Shown piece after piece: positions 30,655 through 42,213 of a stretch of DNA of 64,000 nt. The number at the start of each line of letters is the position of its first letter. Within the stretch, counting starts at the first letter, position 1. Source of the DNA: Aphrocallistes beatrix (lineage: Eukaryota; Porifera; Hexactinellida; Sceptrulophora; Aphrocallistidae). Where the stretch lies: positions 868,001 through 932,000 of the forward strand of contig OY725503.1 of the NCBI GenBank assembly GCA_963281255.1, written 5' to 3'. Position numbers and translations under genes: made by a program. The notes beneath the pieces were generated by a model. That model made no database searches. It was not told where the DNA came from and was given only the letters and a program-made list of their open reading frames with translations.

Positions 30655-32190
30655 TTTTGTACATAGAATTAGGTCTGTGTTATTTCACACTATCACTCAA
30701 TTGTTGTAACAATGTGTGATTCATTAGAGTTATATCAAATATTGGTTGAAGTCCAATTTGGTCGTATTGCATATTAAACATTATTCTTGTTTGGTTATTA
30801 ACAAAAATATCTCAGAATTGTTTGTAATTAATCTATACTGGAGTAAATTAAACTAAACATGGAGTAATATCCAATTAAAAGTTCAGTTTTACACTCAAGG
30901 AATGAAATCGCAATTAATTCTAACAAAAGTATTAGCTTACAAATTAACAGTACTAATTTCTAGTGTTAATTGCCTGCATTGTGTAGTATAAAATTAAGTA
31001 TGATTGTGGCATGATTGTATACGCATCCACTGGTTTGGCTTTGAGGTCACTAAACAAAGCCCTTTAAATTCCAACATAGGCACTGTAAAACAATTCCAGT
31101 CAGCTCTATCGTATATCCTAATAGACCATTCCATGGTTTGTTTGAGTCGATAATAGTAATGCCTTTATGGAAACGATATTTTTATGGCTAGTTCTAATAT
31201 CACACGTCATGCATCTTAGAATAAAAGATTCGGTAACAACAATAGGTACAGTCAAATTTAACCAAGTTTATTTTTCAGTGGAGTTGGAGTGAATATTTGC
31301 AAGTAAGTTTATCTTGATTTATCAACTTTTAACTTTGATAATTTCACTTAAACATGTAAACGAATAATCAAATTTATTTCCGCAATCAAAATTCAGCATC
31401 AAACATTTCATATATCCGACAGGTATAACCCATAATTATTGCCAATTTGTGTTTGAATCCTTTTGTCGACTTTTTTGATGTTTCTACTTTCTCAATTGAT
31501 AACCTAGGCCCTTCCGATCGGGAAACCCTAACCCCAATGTGAGGAAGAGCTATTCTGGTACTCCCATGTGGTCCAATCATAATGTACAACGGTTCATTCG
31601 TAAGGCATTGGCTTCTGGGAGGTTTATCTATCCACATTGGGAGAATGGCTGTTGGTTCATGGAAAATTCTTTCGGGATCGCTAATTGTAAGCCGAAACAA
31701 TCAAATAATTTGATTTCTATAACTCTATCTTGATGAAACTCCGTAGCGAAATGATTTCAGTTGAAAGGCTCGGATTGAGAGATTCGCTGAGCTCCCTGGT
31801 CTTCTCACTACGTTACTACCAAGATATCGATCGATGGAGACACCAGTCAGTGAAACTTTGAGGGTTTCCCAACTCAGTCACTAAGACCTGAATTTGTAAA
31901 TAAATATTTAAGGTTATCAATGTCCGCTAATTGTATAATCGGGAAAGTTAGACAACAAATTAGCTCGGCTTGCCAAAATGGCCTACAGCCGCATATGATT
32001 ATCAGCATGGAAACCCTGGACTAGTACAACGTATGGTAATGGTGTTAGTTGAGATCAGGCACCACGATTCTTCAAAAATTTCACACTACAATGCAGTCTC
32101 AGTTATCACCAATTTGATAGCAGATAACTTGTCCTACTAAATTTTAGAGATTATAGCTTCATTTTCCCGAACTAAATTTTGAAAAATGTT
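30655..32190. other. 3' flank of FAM8A1 and intergenic DNA
   Basis: AT-rich noncoding sequence with one unrecognised minus-strand open frame (31386-31700, listed separately). No repeat family of note. Confidence 0.4.
31386..31700 (-). other. Unrecognised 104-codon ORF, possible exon
   Basis: The frame ends in CRIYEMFDAEF-stop and contains LPHIGVRVSRSEGPRLSIEK. Its composition is protein-like, without repeat bias, and there is no TE match inside the window. It could be the last exon of a minus-strand gene that also uses the exon at 33487-33678, but I cannot name a family and no splice link is proven. Confidence 0.2.
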
Positions 32191-32221
32191 GGACTGTAAT
32201 CAACAGCGGCTCCACAGGGGG

Positions 32222-32402
32222 GCCTGTCAGGCCAAAATTGGTCCGAGGTACCAGATTTGGTCGCCATAATTGGTCCGGGGGACCAGTTTTGGCAGTCAAA
32301 ATTGGTCCCCCCCTAGCTAAATTTGGTCCCCCCCGGACCAGTTTTGGTCACCAAAATTGGTCCGGGGGGACCAGTTTTGGCAGCCAAAACTGGTCCCCCC
32401 GA
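32222..32402. repeat. Palindromic minisatellite of TTTTGG/CCAAAA and GGACCAG blocks
   Basis: Alternating GGTCC(N)GGACC and CAGTTTTGGCAGCCAAAACT palindromes, about eight half-units. Open frames crossing it on both strands are repeat translation. Confidence 0.85.
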
Positions 32403-33486
32403 GTATTGTACTATCAATTACGTATATTACGTAGAGATATGAAATCGTATCGCGCATTATAAGTTTTCCTAAACGAGATGAATACGTTTTTGTAAATGTG
32501 AAGATCTTATCTACCATTAAATATCCAGAAAGAATTATTATTTTTTACAAAAAAGTTAAATATTTGACATTATCAAGAAGTTCGAAAATCACTGCGCACA
32601 ATATTTATCAACTAATTGAAATACGTAATATATTAAGGCTGTTTTGTAAACAGAGGAGATTTAGTACAGATTTTCATCATCTCATTAATACAGAGAATTG
32701 TTTCCATCCTCAGAAGATAGTACACTAACCGGACAAAAGCATTCGTACACTATCATACTCCCATACAAATAGTACTAAATTGGATCTTTTCATCGAGGGG
32801 AATGTATTCAAACTCTAAGAGATACTAAGAGTCTGATTTAAGATTCGAAATCTACACATTCGAATTAGTAATAGTTGAAGATTTCTAATAAATTGCTCAA
32901 CTCCATAAGTAAAATTATCAATTTGTGGTACAAAAGGTAATTAAATTACATCACCATCATGTATGTGGTAAATAGGGACATATGTGGCACAAGGTGGCAG
33001 TGATTGATAATTTGAAAACATTGGAAATTAATAATTGATTAAAATGTTCTACAATAACTAATTCGAATGCGCAGATTTCGAATTTGAAATCCGATGACAT
33101 GTCTCACTTAACATTTAGCAGTTTCGATCTTCATGAATATACTCATTTTAGTATTAAATGCACTGAAATAATGAAGTAAACAAATACTTTTATCCGAGTA
33201 GTGTATACAGGATAAGTAAAAAACTAAACTTTGTCTTTAACCGTAGAATGAGCCCACTGGGGACACAGTGTCCCCGATATTGCGGATGTCTCCCAGCCAT
33301 TTTCTATGGCACTGAAGCCATAAAAACCATATAAATGCTAGGCATTCTATAGTTAATTAATCTATTGCATCACTACTGAAATAAAGCGAGTCATTTAGTT
33401 CCACTTGGTGAAATGCTTTCATCTAATTTCATTCTTGGTGCAATCAAATTCTTCAAATTAATAAAGGTTAAATATTCACACCACAG

Positions 33487-33678
33487 GGCTAATCCTATTT
33501 TAAACTATTACTTTGTGAAATATGTTGAATCAATTGATAGGTGAGTTCTAGAGTTTTTCGACTTCTAAAACGAATCGAATCTTTTCTAAACGAATAAATA
33601 TCAGCTTCCAATTTTGTATCAGTGATTAGGCTCCAACATAACAGAGGAATCACGCTATCGCCCTGAAATGTTAAAAAA
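33487..33678 (-). other. Candidate terminal exon of an unidentified minus-strand gene
   Basis: On the minus strand a good acceptor (TTTTTTAACATTTCAG) precedes an open frame encoding GDSVIPLLCWSLITDTKLEA and then DIYSFRKDSIRFRSRKTLEL, stopping after QSNSLK. The branch-like TTTTTAAC and C/T tract followed by 63 open codons look like a real last exon. The protein family is not recognised and no upstream partner exon was secured. Confidence 0.3.
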
Positions 33679-34154
33679 TCCACTAAAAGAAGCCACAGTG
33701 TAAGAACACAATTTAACACTTATGAGGTCGAATTATGGCTAAATTCTGACAAATAAGTTTAATTTACACCTTAAATTTTGAAAGAATTTCTTAAAAATTG
33801 ATGTCGGTCTTTTGTCGGATTAATAATTCATGCTTTCAGAAGAAGCGACAGCATAGTCACGGATCTACTATGGCTACGCGATTACTTCTCGATCCACTCT
33901 CGATATGTTTGCTTCATTCGAAATCTCGACAAATGTTCCTTATTAGTAATTACACACAGACATACATCTAGGTGTCCTAACCATTGATCCACTGTATTTC
34001 GGGTTTGATTCCTGATATATTAAAACGCATGCATACATTTAGCTGCAATAAGTCCCGTATGAGTTAAAGTTAATACATTAATTGTATTACAGGAAAATCG
34101 TGTAGCACAAAATTCAGCGGGTACGTGTGACAGAGTTGCAACTTTTGTCGAGAG

Positions 34155-34440
34155 TCCCTATCAGGGTATAAACAGCCCTCCAAAGATATGCTCCTAGCCT
34201 CAAACCCATAAATTTGGTATTGCGAAATAGTTCGACTTTTCGAAAAAGGAAATAGTTCGACTTTTTAGCATTAGGATTAATGGTGGTTTTTATGTGAACT
34301 ATTTCCTTTTTTGGAAAGTCGAACTATTTCCACCATACCATAAATTTTAATACGCCTAAATCGCTAAATAACATTATTATCTAGGCTCCTAGGGTAATAG
34401 GGTAATATTCTAAATTTTCACGCTCCTAAATAATTCCTTG
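34155..34440. repeat. Interspersed repeat with second copy at the window end
   Basis: ACAGCCCTCCAAAGATATGC and TACGCCTAAATCGCTAAATA recur at 63826-63960. Inside this copy lies an inverted repeat, AAATAGTTCGACTTTTCGAA and its partner GGAAAGTCGAACTATTTCC (about 34225-34332), absent from the other copy and so probably a nested insertion. Confidence 0.6.
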
Positions 34441-34693
34441 GTCCCTATACAAAGCGTGATTGAGGAAACATTCAAGTTTGAACATATCCTAATGAATAAT
34501 GGTGAAGTTTGTATATAAGACTGGATTGTGGTGTGATTCTATCGAGAAGAGGATTTTCTCTTCGCTCTCGATCTTCCCTACTGATGTCTGATATTTCCAA
34601 CAAATTAGTCATCTGCGACTTTTTATCCTACTTTTGATCTAAGAATTCTATTTATACACCTGAAGTTGGCTTGCCTTTTTTGAAATGAGAGTA

Positions 34694-34883
34694 ACATACA
34701 TGCCAGCCTGAGCCATGATAAAAGCGGGACGCGGTGTTTAATTTCTCGGGACATAATAGAAAAGTATATTATACATGGAATCAAAAAATCTGGACATAAT
34801 GAGGAGATTTCATGCAAAAGCGGGACACTCGTCAAAATTAGTCCAATAGAAGAGTGAAAAAAGCGGGACGGTTGGCATGTATG
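34694..34883 (+). mobile_element. GGGAC-family MITE, full copy
   Basis: The ends are ACATACATGCCA and its inverse TGGCATGTAT. Internal repeats are GCGGGAC(G) and CGGGACA. It has about 190 bp and no coding capacity. Related copies lie at 27766 and in CDKAL1 introns at 53325, 53846 and 57056. Confidence 0.7.
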
Positions 34884-37311
34884 AAGTAATCTATAAAGGT
34901 TAGAATTCAGCCATGTTTGATCTTGTTTCAATAGAGAAGTATTGTAATTCTCTCTAAACACCGTACGTACCTCCTAACAATGAGCGAAATTCGCAATTAA
35001 GTAATATATTCTATGTATGACCATTATTCCGTTCCTAGAGACCGGTATCCCAATTAAGCGGAATCAACCGTATTTACAGTAGAATATTGCATTAATATTA
35101 ACAGCTAAATGCTTCAGTATATTGATATTAAATATATTTACTAATGTTTCCTCATTAAGTAATCTAAATAAACAAACAAATACACACTCACTTTTTATAA
35201 TAATATCAGTAGTACAATATCTCCTTTAGAAATTTCTAAACAATAGTTTCATTCCTTCGTAATACATATTACAAACACGTGTGGTTAGTTCACACATTCT
35301 AATCAAACTGCACAATGCATACAAGACCTTGGGTACTAATTGACTCGTGAGCAATACAATATATTATTTTTATCCGACCATGTTATGACCACTACAAGTG
35401 CAATGCTAATAAGATTATCATATCACAATGTAGGATCTAATTTTAGAGCAGGCACTATAAACCACCAGCGATTTCCAAATGCCATGACTTAAATAGGATA
35501 CCAGTGAACTACATCAAAATTAGGCTGTTAGCTATTCAAATTATCAAATGCAATTATCATACATTACTTTCTATTCAGTTACAGTCACGAAAATCAATTT
35601 TCTCACCAGAAATGTATTCAGACTGTTTTGTTCTGAAAAATGGATAAGATAGAGCCCTGGAACGTATCCAACGAATTTGTTCTATAATTAGAATAGTGTA
35701 CTGACACCATTATGCCATGTTATCATATGATGTAATAATTATTCTTACACTTTAGCTCAATGTTTACTTGTACGAATTTATTCTTAAAATTTTATAATTT
35801 TTAGATTGTCAAAAGTCAAGACAGCCAGAACATCTCACGTAAGTCAATATTTATATTACCAAAATCAATATATTCATAACCACAAACACACAAATATACT
35901 TATAAACAGCTGCATAAGAAGGTAAAGTGCGAATTCTCTTGATGAGCAAAAATAGACGAAAGTTCCATCCTTACTCTCCGAGAGAGATGGTTCTCTCCAG
36001 TTTGGAATTCAATTTATATTATCTTGAAATCATTAAAGACTATGGATGTTTCCAGATATTACCTTTCAACCGAGACCGTCGGTTGTTGGTGCAGTAGGCA
36101 ATCTCGCCTTTCAACGGCTGGCTGTACCTGTTTCAAGATATCATTTTGAATCTTTAAAGCAGGATAATGTATGTGTATCAGCGGCGTACCCATGGGAGGG
36201 GAGGGGGATGGGGCCATGCCCCCCCTCCTCCCCCGAAAGAAATGTTTTCGAGTCGCCATATAAATTAAATACGATTATTATTTCATATAAAAAGTTTGCT
36301 TTTTCTGGCTACGCCATTGAGGTGTAGCTGGCATATCACATTCTATATCCAATCACCAAAATTGTAGGATTGAGACAGTTGCTTAGAAGCTGTGGTTCTC
36401 TTTCGTCCGTATCCTCCACGCTTTATTAGTTCATATTAAAACCGGTCATAGCTCACTACACCACTGAGAGAAGTCATCAGTGATAACATATATATAAAAC
36501 CTGACAACACAATGCTTCTATGTCGTCACTGGTGATCTACGAGATTACTCATTATGACGTGACAAGTATAGATTGCTTATTATATAAGTAAAATAGATGT
36601 CTTCATGTTCCTCTCATCCACTCTTGCTTTACAATGAGGAATGTTCATGTAATTTTAAAAAAGAATTTTCTGAAAGAAACCGCAGATGTGACTCGGTTCA
36701 TGAAAACATGTGATTATCCTATCAATTCGCATGACCAACAATTTAAAAGCGAAGCACTATCAAACCTTTACAAAATTTAGCATCATATGGTTCTCTTAAT
36801 GGTAATAAGCCATCTAAGATTACGTAGTTAAGTAATCTTGGTTTTTATCAAGTTGAGTGATAAGACCAGGAATTTAGTATTAAAATTTGAATTAAGTATT
36901 CATACTGGCTCTACACACAGCTGGTATTTTCCAAGGCTGTCGCGTACTCAAATTAGAAGTTAGTTTTCTGATTGTTTGAGTATTTAACAGGGCTGAGTCT
37001 AAAAAATTTCAGAATTGAAAGTAAAACAGATTTAAATACTGCATTTAATGATATCAGAATGTTCCGACATGAACTTAGTGACTAGTAGGTTATTCTCAAA
37101 ATGTTAATTTATTGAAAAAATAACAAACTCCATACTAATTAATTCCAACAACTTAGATAAGAGTTCAGAACTATTCTGCAGGATACGAATTTTACTAGAA
37201 CCCATAGGGTACTCGTTTACATTAACGTTTATTATGCTTCACATGATACCTTAGAATCTCCCCTTGTAACTTATCCATTATAATTGCTCGCCTTTGACAG
37301 GGAGAGTTGAT
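34884..37311. other. Intergenic / possible 5' exons of the MED9-like gene
   Basis: Mostly featureless. A small exon-like block on the plus strand (35804-35838) has an acceptor TTTTTAG and a donor GTAAGT. A MITE-like element at 36178-36326 has ends CAGCGGCGTACCCA and TGGCTACGCCATTG and a GC-rich hairpin (GGGGAGGGGGATGGGGCCAT). Nothing else is supported. Confidence 0.35.
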
Positions 37312-37656
37312 ATGGCAGATGCAAGACCGATCGCGACAGTCCCTCCTCCCACTCAGCCCACCCAGCTAGACATAGACAACTTCAGAGGAGCATTCAACTC
37401 CCTCCTGACTCACGTGTTTATCATAATCAACAACTGCAGTAAGGAAACGAAGGAAAATGAGACCAGCAACCAGAACGAACTCATTTCCAACTTCAGTCGC
37501 CAGCTGAGTACTTGTCATGACATGGTCGATCAGATGGAAGGGTTGGATACGACACCACGAGAACTAGAAGATAACATCTCTCTAGTGAAGCGGCAGATTG
37601 AACAGCGAATTGAGGTAATCAAACAGTGTAGAGACGAAGGCCTGTTTATTCCTTGA
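37312..37656 (+). CDS. MED9: Mediator subunit 9-like protein
   Basis: A 114-aa protein from ATG 37312 (MADARPIATVPPPTQP), just after a splice-acceptor-like CTTTGACAG, so a 5' noncoding exon is likely. A Pro/Thr-rich start is followed by a helical first half and a C-terminal heptad-rich coiled coil: NELISNFSRQLSTCHDMVDQ, then LDTTPRELEDNISLVKRQIE, ending RDEGLFIP. The last 60 residues align without gaps, as I recall the family, with the MED9 C-terminus (short helix, G-x-x-x-S/TPEE turn, long helix, closing F-x-IP). MED9 sits in the middle module of the Mediator complex that couples activators to RNA polymerase II. The identification rests on this short region. Confidence 0.55.
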   Translation: MADARPIATVPPPTQPTQLDIDNFRGAFNSLLTHVFIIINNCSKETKENETSNQNELISNFSRQLSTCHDMVDQMEGLDTTPRELEDNISLVKRQIEQRIEVIKQCRDEGLFIP

Positions 37657-39457
37657 GGTACTTAGTTGTCTTATGAATGAATGCAGCTTGAATCAATGAT
37701 GTTACGCTCTCACATTCCGCTACATTTTAACTCTAAAACGTGATAATTAATTATTTGACAGAAATATATATTTGCTCGTAGGACCAAGGTACACGAGACA
37801 AGTAGAGACATCGAAACATGAATAACGAATTGGTATAGTTGATTCAATTAATACTTCACACATAAAACGACGAAATTTCTACAATCCCACACGATTCATT
37901 ACATATCCATGTTTGCTTTAATTTAATTACGTTAGGTCAAAGACAAACACATTCCTCTTTCTGAACTGCTCAAAGAGAATTCTCATTTGCTATGGGGCTC
38001 TACACGTTTCCCATCTCTATCACTAAAATTGTATCGAGACTAGTACAAAAGTCTATACCCAGCAGAGTTGATTTGTTTTTACTCTTTATTGTGGGAGTAA
38101 AGTTAAATGCAACCAAATGAAAGCTATAACGCACATTGTCCTCGCATACTTCTGGAAATACTGAGATAAACAAGTTCTAACTGTCTCTTAAACTCCACAT
38201 TGGAATTCCAATCTAGTCAGCATATTTTCCACATCATCTAATCAAATGATATCATCATTAAGCCACTAGATTCCAATTATGTCGAAAGGCATTTCTTTCC
38301 CGAAACCGCTAAATTACATAGACTGAGGATATTTCCATTCATTTATTTTCCCAGTTAATAATGCAGCCGATTAACTGTTAGTATATTGAATCGGCTAAAT
38401 GTGGAATGTTTTTTATAGCCGCATTTTTTGCAGTTTCCAACGGAGAGAGAAGCAGTAAATTGGAATGTAGATCCGAATAAGCGCCATCTTAGCTGAGTTT
38501 GCTTCCATAAAGAGAAGAATATCATTCAATTTCAAACTTGTCACTGTTATTTCGTAGTAGAATCTTATTTCGGTACTTTTGACTCGAAGTGAATAATCAG
38601 GAAACATTGCAAGTTGTAAGGTTGGTTTATTATTTGTATTAATACAGGCCGAAGTCGTTTTCTTTTTTCCATCGGATTTTTTTTGTCGCCTTGGCTATGA
38701 ACTCAATTGAACATAAACAGCAACTTTACTGTATAATTTTTTCTTAATTCCAATACTAATCTAACTTAACAAAAATTTCGTTTCGCAAGCATTAATGAAT
38801 GCATCTCAAATCTGAATAGAGTGTTAACCACGATTATCTTAATGATTTCAATCATTTCTTGAAACCTGAAGAAATTTGGAGTATTTTCCTTCTTAGCAGT
38901 ACAAACTTGCATCGATTTGCAAATATTAACTAAAACACCGAAACAAATTACATTGAATTTTGTCCAATTATAGTGTATGGTATTGGAGGTATGGCGTATT
39001 TAGACCAAATTTAATAATTGATGAAATAGTTTAGTTTGAAAAACTAATCAACACTTGAACTGAAACGTGCAGAATCATTCTCATTCTAATTATACACACT
39101 GAATGCTCACGTGGCTATCTACAACATTAAAATCTAATTGATCAACAGCACTAAGCACTTGCATCTACTCTTCAACTTAGTTAATATTATGCCATGATTA
39201 TGTTAAAATATAGCAATCGTCCCAAATGGTTGAAATGTGAAACCAATAATTATAATCCCGTCAAGTTTTATAACCAATTCTAAATATGGCAATAGCCCAT
39301 GAGGTGGAGTTGACTAGTTTCCAGTATGCATACTCTTTCTAAGGATGATCACTGTGTCTGCGTTTCTCGAATATGTAATTAAAAGGCGTTTATAGTATCA
39401 AATCGAATACGAATGAAATATTAAAAAAAAAATCCGTAGGCACTATATTTGAAGCAG

Positions 39458-39716
39458 GGACGGTCGCAGGAATTTTCTAAGCCCAGGGTGAGGCGGGGCC
39501 AAAGAAAACAATCCGGGGGCCTTACTATGATTTGGCTTAGGTCGGTCCAATTAAATCCGGGGCCGCAGAATCAAACTCGGGGCAAATGCCCCGGATGCCC
39601 CCTTCTGGTTTGAAGCGGTCCAGTTGGGACCAGTCCGACCGTACAAATATGAATTTTTTATTAAATTGGTCAAAAGTGGTTAGATTGAAACCGGACCGGT
39701 AGCTACGGCCCTGACA
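39458..39716. mobile_element. Putative MITE (GCAGGGACGGTCGC / AGCTACGGCCCTG ends)
   Basis: Imperfect inverted ends flank a GC-rich interior (GCCCCGGATGCCCCC, GGGGCCTTAC) that stands out against AT-rich flanks. It has no coding frame. Confidence 0.4.
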
Positions 39717-41372
39717 AGGAATGTCAAGCATAAGTTATACACTTTAAACGTTCACTTATTTATTGTTAAAGTATCCGTTTTTCAGAATTCTTCTTTATTT
39801 CCCAAAAATCGTGTTTACTAACTTTAAATCTACTCAACTATTTCAAAGCGTTTTTTACAATAAGCATGACTCCATACAGTGTAGCATATTCTAATTAGAT
39901 TATTACTATGAAACAGTTGACAAATCAACAATGTGATATTACTCGGAACTGTAAGTATAGCCTAGGTATAGTTTCAAAACGGATTTAGAGCATGTTGTTT
40001 TGGCCAAGTGAGTAGAAATCGGTTCTCGTATGACCAACGGAACTTCTGTCTGCGGTGGGGTAATACGTACGTAAAAGGTAAAACATGAAACTTAACCTCT
40101 GTGATTTTTCTCTTCCAAATGCGACTGTTTTTCAACCGATATGGCGCTTTAAATGCTTGAGCTCCAGGGGATTTTGAGCACGAAAAAATGGGCTATGGTG
40201 TGAGGCTTGTATCGACCTAGGTGCGAATTTGTGGGGTTAGTTTGGGGTGGCGATGTGTACCCGAAAGCCTAAATCTGGTCCACACCCTTTTCTACAACCG
40301 ATACCTTCTCATGTCTTAGCAATGGTAGAATCCGTCGAGATATATTATCATTTGTGGCATTATAAACCCAGGAATGGGAGGAGAGAAGCATTAGATTCCA
40401 GTTACGGAAAATTTTAAAGAAGTTGGTGGATTTTATTTCTTTACTGTGAAGTTCAAAATGCAGTAATGTGATATCTCTTAAATTGAGCTAGAATTACCAG
40501 GGATACTTTGGGAAATGAAATTATCTTAAAATTTGTTGCGATATATTCTTTCAAATAGGTGCCAAAAGCACTCCCCTAATTACCTTCGGTAAATAATCCT
40601 TTCCGTGGCCTTATAGTTGTTATCTCTGTATAGTATTGTGTGGACACAGCAAGGTCGTTACTAGTTTTAAATATACATCCTAATATTAGGGCATCTTACC
40701 CACGCGAACTATTGAAAAGTATTGAACAGACACGACGTAAGTGTCTGAAACCATGACAATACACACTACTCTGGTCATACTGAACCTTTCCCTAACATAC
40801 GTCATCCGTTGTAAAGAATGAGCATAATTACTTGGCATTTCGTCACTAGGTTCTGTTGCTATGCATCATTCATACCTGATTTAGAAGTGTAATGGAAGAA
40901 GTGTGTAATGTGAAAAGCAAATATTTGTAGGCATAGAATGAAGTCATTCGATTAAATTAAGCAATAGAGGTGTATTCCATAAAATTATTTTGTCTCATAT
41001 TGTAAATTGATCGTTTGGACTGGGTGAGTTTTGATGAGTTGAGTATGGATCAGATTTCTTCTGATTGAAACGTATCCCTCTCTATTTGTGAAAAGTCTAC
41101 GTGTGCTAGAAAGAAAATATTTTATCCTTTTCCGGTCATTATATATCCTGATAAGTTGAATTCGAGGATGTTTGATATATTGAGCTGTAAAGTCTAGCTC
41201 ATACCTTACACAGCTGTTGGGAGTCCTTCTTCATTGCATTTGTGTACCCTGCAATCTCTGCTGGTAAAATTTCCCCAGATACAAATGCTTGTGTATTAAC
41301 TGCCCTTTCCTAAACCTACGAAATTATTGGTGCAGAATTGTGTTCCGATCAATTTGGATATATATATTGAGA

Positions 41373-41735
41373 GCAAGGTTGAAACCGATTGGACCGAATA
41401 TCAGTATTCATGAATAGTTTTCCTAACCGAATAATATTCGGGTACTTCATAAATTATAATACTGCGCGCAGTTGAAATAATCTTTAATAGAGGACTGTGA
41501 AATGTTATAGTACTGTATGTGTTGACCTATTTTACAGATAGTGACTGGATATGATAGGTAAATTAGTTAGAAAATATATTATCACGAAGGTTGAAACCGA
41601 TTGAACAGGATATAAGTATTCATGAATATTCTCTAACCGAATACGAATACTGATATTCGGCTAACGAATATAAACTATTTGGTAAATAGTATCTGGTATA
41701 ACCGAATATTGAACTATTCGGTTGCAACCTTGATT
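41373..41735. mobile_element. Putative MITE (AAGGTTGAAACCGATTG ends)
   Basis: The left end AAGGTTGAAACCGATTG is repeated internally near 41588 and inverted at the right as CGGTTGCAACCTT. The interior is rich in CCGAATA/TATTCGG inverted pairs. Confidence 0.5.
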
Positions 41736-42024
41736 GAGACCAACTTTGGGGAAAATGTTCTCTAAGATAAAAGTTCTCAAGTTAGTAATCTCGAGTTTAG
41801 TCTACTTACAAAGCTAACATCCGTTGAGTTAGTATCAGGTTATAACTAATTCTGCCGATCTTTGGTATTATGAACATTGGGAAGAATTAACTTATAATTA
41901 TGTATATAAAAGGGACTGATAATAAATTTGAATTCTAGAATGACGAATTAAGGGTCCAGAGCAGTTATAAGAGTCTCAAATTCCAAAATTCTTATATATC
42001 GAAGGGATCAAAGTCCTAACCTAG

Positions 42025-42213
42025 TACAGTCAGGTTCGCTTATTATGAACCCGCTTAATATGAACATTCGTTTATTGTGAACAAACTCTCTGGTCCCAAT
42101 TCAACAGGTTCCATAGGATTTGTATTAGGTCAAGTTCGCTTAATATGAAGTATCTCTATTATGAACAGACTTTTTGGTCCCCAAGGTGTTCATAATAAGC
42201 GACCCTGACTGTA
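42025..42213. mobile_element. pogo-type MITE (TACAGTCAGGTTCGCTTATT)
   Basis: Inverted ends ACAGTCAGGTTCGCTTATTA and AATAAGCGACCCTGACTGT, bordered by TA. Internal GAACCCGCTTAATATGAAC motifs repeat the end sequence. Confidence 0.75.
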
